A DNA stretch of 8,616 bases, from assembly GCA_910578995.1 (NCBI GenBank), contig CAJTSY010000154.1, positions 1-8,616 of the forward strand, written 5' to 3'. Under the pieces are notes generated by a model. That model saw only the letters and a list, made by a program, of their open reading frames with translations. It was not told where the DNA came from and ran no database searches. The stretch's first letter is position 1, and each line of letters starts with the position of its first letter. This DNA comes from an uncultured Acetatifactor sp. Its GTDB lineage: Bacteria > Bacillota > Clostridia > Lachnospirales > Lachnospiraceae. The position numbers and the translations under genes were made by a program. Of the stretch, positions 5,458 to 8,616 are shown piece after piece.

Positions 5458-5519
5458 CGCCTTGCGGGGGATATTGAGAGCGGCAGAGGGGATATTAAGG
5501 ATAAAAAGCGTCAATCCAG

Positions 5520-5567
5520 TTACGCTGTCAAATCGTCTATTCACGCTGTCGGAGTTAAAAATATTCT
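5520..5567 (+). promoter_or_regulatory. LytTR-type operator and promoter of the Agr-like operon
   Basis: TTACGCTGT (5520-5528) and TCACGCTGT (5541-5549) are nine-bp direct repeats separated by 12 bp, a 21-bp period. Read on the other strand they are ACAGCGTAA and ACAGCGTGA, starting with the ACAG seen in AgrA-type sites (ACAGTTAAG). The 9-12-9 spacing is the known geometry for LytTR-domain regulators. TATTCT (5562-5567) is a fair -10. The proximal repeat would then cover the -35 position, where no good hexamer exists, which suggests positive autoregulation by the LytTR regulator encoded at 5603. Confidence 0.55.
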
Positions 5568-5602
5568 TATTTTTCCGATACACGAAGTGAGGAAAGAAGG
5601 AG

Positions 5603-6307
5603 GTGGAGGCAATCAAAATAGCGGTCTGTGATGATGAAAAAAATATAAGGAGCTACATCTGTTCGCTGGTTCGGAAACAGGGAGTGGAGTGTGAGGTCAC
5701 GGAATATGCCACGGCGGAGGATTATTTTTTAGCGGGGGCTGATCATGACCTGCTGTTTCTTGACATTGAGCTGAAAGGCCCGGATTCATCAATGGATGGT
5801 ATGGAAATGGCAAAACGGATCAGGGGCATGGAAGATATCAAACAGCCCATCATCATATTTGTCACGGGCTATGAAAAATATGTGTATGATGCCTTTGACG
5901 TGGGGGCGTTCCAGTACCTGCTGAAACCCATTGACGAAGGGCGGTTTGCCGAGATTTTTAGGAGGGCGGCGCAGCAGGCCGGGCAGGGGAAAAGGGTGCT
6001 GATGGTCCAGTATGGGAATACGGGAAAAACAATACCGTTAAGCGACATCTATTACATGGAAAGCCAGAACCATAAAATAGCCGTCCATATGAAGAACGGG
6101 ATTTTGGAATACTATGCAAAAATGAGTGATCTGGAAGAAGAACTGCAGGGGCAGTTCTGCCGTGTCCACAAAGGCTACCTGGTCAACCTGTCCTATGTGG
6201 ATGAATACAACAAAACAGAGGTAACGCTGACAAATGGGGAGAAGCTCCTGATCTCAAAATATAAGTATGAAGATTTTGTAAAAGCGTACCTGCGGTTTAT
6301 GAAATAG
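5603..6307 (+). CDS. LytTR-family (AgrA-like) response regulator
   Basis: This protein of up to 234 residues has a receiver domain (about 4-125) with acidic pocket D10/D11, phospho-acceptor D54 in LFLDIEL, T88 and K108 (LLKPI). A LytTR DNA-binding domain follows (about 135-234; LSDIYYMESQNHKIAVH, FCRVHKGYLVNLSYVDEY, LISKYKYEDF). LytTR regulators bind nine-bp direct repeats, and such a pair lies 54 bases upstream. The start is odd: the GTG at 5603 is the last base of the AAGGAGG core, while the optimal distance (eight bases) points to ATC at 5612, giving I-K-I-A-V-C-D-D. Either the GTG uses the weaker AGGAAAG at about 5590, or a rare codon is used. It is followed 11 bases later by its kinase. 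Confidence 0.94.
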   Translation: MEAIKIAVCDDEKNIRSYICSLVRKQGVECEVTEYATAEDYFLAGADHDLLFLDIELKGPDSSMDGMEMAKRIRGMEDIKQPIIIFVTGYEKYVYDAFDVGAFQYLLKPIDEGRFAEIFRRAAQQAGQGKRVLMVQYGNTGKTIPLSDIYYMESQNHKIAVHMKNGILEYYAKMSDLEEELQGQFCRVHKGYLVNLSYVDEYNKTEVTLTNGEKLLISKYKYEDFVKAYLRFMK

Positions 6308-6318
6308 GAGGGCTGCCA

Positions 6319-7731
6319 TTGAGTGAGGCAAGTTTTACGCTGTTCCAAAATACAGCGGTAGGGATTGAAGTCATTCTGTATGCCTGCTGTCTGACGGCAT
6401 TTTTCTATCCGTATATGGCGGGGCGGAAAAGGGGGCATCCGGCAGACATCATAAAGATGTTGGCTGTGTTTGCATCCTATTCCATCATCTATTTTTTTAA
6501 CATGGCAGTCAGTATGGGGGCGCTGGTCTGCATGGCTTCCGTAATAGTCCTGCTGACGCTGGCGGCAAAGTATTTAGGGGTGGAAAAGAAAACCGCACTG
6601 TTCATGGGGGTGGTGTTCTTCTGCATCAGAAACCTGAGTTCGCTGGCGGTGGCAAGCGTGAATTTCTACACGGGCAGGCATCTTGTGAAAGGGGAGGAAG
6701 GAGTAGAGCGGGTACTTCGGAATGCAGCCCTGAATTTCTGTCTGGTGGAACTGCTGCAGCTTGTGCTTTTTTCCGCACTGCTGTATATGGTGGCACGCCA
6801 GATCAGGAAATGCAGGATGGAACTGCACATAAGGGAATTGTGCTATCTGCTGCTGACGCCCGTGACGGGCATCCTGTTTGTCAATATTTTATTCCGGATT
6901 CTGATCGTGACCACGGGGGAGCTGTCCATACAGCTTTATGAGCAGTACCCGGTGCTGATAGGGATCGTGCCTGTGGCCGCCGCACTGTTTTATGCCGGTA
7001 TTCTGGTGACCATAATATCTTATCAGAAAATGGTGGGACTCCAGAAGGAAAAGGAAAGGTATTTTGTGGAACAGCAGCAGGTCCATGCAATACAGGAGCG
7101 GATGGCGGAGGTGGATCAGTTCTATGACGGCATCCGCCGGATGAAGCATGAGATGAAAAACCATCTGACCAATATCAAGGGGCTGCTTGAAAGCGGGGAC
7201 TATGGCAGCATGGGGCAGTACATTTCCAGAATGGATGAGAGCATGGATGCCTTTGAATTTTCCATAAAGACAGGGAATGCCGTTACTGACGTGATCGTGA
7301 ACGACAGGCAGAAAGCAGCGGAAAAGCAGGGCATACGGTTCCGGTCAGAATTTACCTACCCGGAATCGGAAAGGTATGATGCCTATGACATCGGCATCAT
7401 TGTAAACAACCTGCTGCAGAACGCCCTGGAAGCCTGCGGGAAGATGCGGCAAGGCGACAGGTACATTTTCATTTCCAGCAGGCAGAAGAGAAAGTTCTTC
7501 CTGATCGAGGTCAGAAACCCGTTTGAAGGGGAGATCATCATGGATGCGGATACGAACCTCCCAATCTCCACAAAGGAAAAGGAGCCTTTCGGAAGGCAGG
7601 GTTCCATGCATGGGATCGGGCTTTCCAATGTAAAGAGGGAAGCGGAGAAATATATGGGGGATGTGGATATCAGGGTAAAGAAAAATGAGTTCAGTGTAAC
7701 GGTGATGTTACAGGAAAGGAGACAGGTATGA
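6319..7731 (+). CDS. AgrC-like polytopic sensor histidine kinase (GHKL)
   Basis: This 470-residue protein has about six hydrophobic segments in residues 12-238, then a coiled coil (240-265), the dimerisation helix MKHEMKNHLTNIKGLLE (phospho-acceptor H277) and a GHKL ATPase domain with VNNLLQNALEA (N368 in the N box) and HGIGLSNVKREAEKY (G432, G434). There is no DxGxG motif; VRNPFEG occupies that place, as in many AgrC relatives. AgrC-type kinases usually sense a secreted peptide, but no AgrD/AgrB-like pair is visible in this window. It begins with TTG, six bases after AGGAGGG (6306-6312) that starts in the upstream stop. Its TGA overlaps the next ATG (ATGA). Confidence 0.94.
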   Translation: MSEASFTLFQNTAVGIEVILYACCLTAFFYPYMAGRKRGHPADIIKMLAVFASYSIIYFFNMAVSMGALVCMASVIVLLTLAAKYLGVEKKTALFMGVVFFCIRNLSSLAVASVNFYTGRHLVKGEEGVERVLRNAALNFCLVELLQLVLFSALLYMVARQIRKCRMELHIRELCYLLLTPVTGILFVNILFRILIVTTGELSIQLYEQYPVLIGIVPVAAALFYAGILVTIISYQKMVGLQKEKERYFVEQQQVHAIQERMAEVDQFYDGIRRMKHEMKNHLTNIKGLLESGDYGSMGQYISRMDESMDAFEFSIKTGNAVTDVIVNDRQKAAEKQGIRFRSEFTYPESERYDAYDIGIIVNNLLQNALEACGKMRQGDRYIFISSRQKRKFFLIEVRNPFEGEIIMDADTNLPISTKEKEPFGRQGSMHGIGLSNVKREAEKYMGDVDIRVKKNEFSVTVMLQERRQV

Positions 7732-8555
7732 GTATCAGTAATGTAAGCGGCGCAGGAGTAAACCCCTATGTCTACACAAACAGAAGCCAAAAGGCGGCAG
7801 GAACCGGGAATTTTGCGGAGGAGGTGCAGAAAGCCGCGGAAGGAAAGAATGCGGCGGAAAAATCCGGCTCATCAGCATGGGCGGGGGACATGGTAATTAA
7901 TTATCCGCCGAATTTAGCTAAAGTTTCAAATAGTTCAGTTGGTGGAAAATCCAAAGATGAAATGACGTTGGATGAGTATAAGCAATGGGTTATGAATGAA
8001 ATATCCCAAATGCCCGTTAGCGGGTGGGCTCGTTCTACATACTCATCGGGAGCAATTATAATTAAAGAAGAAGCTTTTGAAAGAATGAAAATTGATCCAG
8101 AGTATGAGGAATATGTTTTGAATCGGGTACGTTCAGCATGTTCGGTTCAAGGTATAACCGGATGTTCAAACTATGTTGGTTATGATGTTATCGGGGCATC
8201 CCCGGAAGAATGCTACGGTTATGCGGGACCGGTGGGAGGCAGCGGCTCTAATTTTGCCGGAAATGAAAAATCATGGTGGGAAAAACGCCATGAGAGGATG
8301 GAAGAACTGATGGAGGAACAGGAGAAGGAGGCGGTCAAAAAAGCACAGGCAAGGAAGGCGGCGGCACAGGAGAACTACCTGAAAAGTCAGATGGCAAGCA
8401 GGCAGAGGTTACAGGCATTTCTTGCAGGGGGAATGCAAAGCGGTGACGATGCGGCGGCATTCCAGACCGCAGGAGTAAGCGCACTTGCGGCAACTGCCTA
8501 TGAGGAAAACATAAGCACATTCAGCAAAAGCGTGGTTGGAAATCAGAAAATATAA
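7728..8555 (+). CDS. uncharacterised protein co-translated with the Agr-like kinase; mosaic composition
   Basis: The product has 275 residues with no signal peptide and no membrane segment. The ATG overlaps the kinase TGA, with AAAGGAGA about eight bases upstream. Residues 1-52 are Ala/Ser/Gly-rich and probably disordered. Residues 56-165 look globular (TLDEYKQWVMNEISQMPVSG, AIIIKEEAFERM, DVIGASPEECYGY) and hold all three Cys. A charged, coiled-coil-like stretch starts at KSWWEKRHERMEELMEEQEK (181-200). An Ala-rich tail follows. The codons of the core are AT-rich while both ends are GC-rich like the kinase gene, suggesting replacement of the middle. I do not recognise the function; the layout resembles cytosolic proteins seen in clostridia under DUF names, but I cannot name one. 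Its position makes it part of the signalling unit or its output. Confidence 0.85.
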   Translation: MSISNVSGAGVNPYVYTNRSQKAAGTGNFAEEVQKAAEGKNAAEKSGSSAWAGDMVINYPPNLAKVSNSSVGGKSKDEMTLDEYKQWVMNEISQMPVSGWARSTYSSGAIIIKEEAFERMKIDPEYEEYVLNRVRSACSVQGITGCSNYVGYDVIGASPEECYGYAGPVGGSGSNFAGNEKSWWEKRHERMEELMEEQEKEAVKKAQARKAAAQENYLKSQMASRQRLQAFLAGGMQSGDDAAAFQTAGVSALAATAYEENISTFSKSVVGNQKI

Positions 8556-8560
8556 GCATT

Positions 8561-8594
8561 CCGGGCATTTTGAAGTAAGGAAGATCATGCCCGG
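8561..8594 (+). other. perfect 8-bp inverted repeat spanning a possible start codon
   Basis: CCGGGCAT (8561-8568) and ATGCCCGG (8587-8594) pair perfectly across an 18-base loop. No T-run follows, so it is not a typical terminator. The right arm begins with an ATG preceded by AAGGA (8577-8581) in the loop. GTAAG (8575-8579) can pair instead with CTTAC (8596-8600), giving a competing hairpin. A translational or attenuation switch for the next gene is possible. Confidence 0.35.
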
Positions 8595-8616
8595 ACTTAC
8601 CGCAAGGGGGCATAGG
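8587..8616 (+). CDS. possible start of the next gene (partial)
   Basis: The ATG at 8587 opens a frame (MPGLTARGHR) that runs off the window edge. AAGGA lies about five bases upstream, and the position 31 bases after the previous stop would fit another operon member. Ten codons are too few to judge the family or even that it is real. Confidence 0.3.
   Translation, partial: MPGLTARGHR

Noticed and set aside
5446..5631. 61-codon forward ORF in the gap before the LytTR regulator
   Set aside because: Its TTG start lies in the 30-bp repeat with no ribosome binding site, and it covers the candidate operator and promoter.
1..8616. CRISPR array, tRNA, rRNA or intact transposase/integrase
   Set aside because: No regularly spaced repeats, cloverleaf-like sequence or recombinase motifs were seen on either strand.

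Overview
The window looks like accessory DNA from a low-to-mid G+C anaerobic member of the Bacillota, most likely Clostridia and perhaps Lachnospiraceae. The grounds are strong Shine-Dalgarno sequences (AGGAGG, GGAGGTGATT), frequent TTG starts, VanR/VanS-like and Agr-like two-component systems, and a pair of radical-SAM proteins of a type I associate with clostridia. The genus assignment is an inference. Base composition changes from block to block, so the window reads as a mosaic of modules.

Block 1 (1-191) holds the 3' end of an unidentified gene and a 34-codon ORF. The start of that ORF faintly resembles short transposon-encoded proteins, and its end runs into the next module. Block 2 (about 123-2718) is AT-rich: an OmpR/VanR-type response regulator, a VanS-like histidine kinase, a weak terminator, and then a secreted 202-residue protein of unknown function. 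The promoter regions in front of the regulator and the secreted protein share a 20-bp word with the same spacing to a -10-like hexamer. Phased direct repeats lie upstream of the second copy. This suggests a self-contained, autoregulated sensing module whose output is the secreted protein.

Block 3 (2968-5306) is GC-richer. An HxlR-type regulator is transcribed leftward, divergently from two tandem radical-SAM paralogues with a CX4CX2C cluster motif. Related hairpins and a related 30-bp repeat flank this cassette at 2839-2937 and 5316-5457, which suggests cassette movement or shared non-coding elements.

Block 4 (5520-8616) is an Agr-like module: a LytTR response regulator behind a 9-12-9 direct repeat with LytTR-operator geometry, a polytopic GHKL histidine kinase, and a third gene overlapping the kinase stop by ATGA. 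That third gene is unrecognised. It has GC-rich ends around an AT-rich core and a charged coiled-coil-like tail. The window ends just after a hairpin that includes the possible start codon of another gene.

No rRNA, tRNA, CRISPR array or intact transposase was seen. The best candidates for something undescribed are the VanRS-like/secreted-protein module with its shared operator, and the LytTR/GHKL/mosaic-protein operon.
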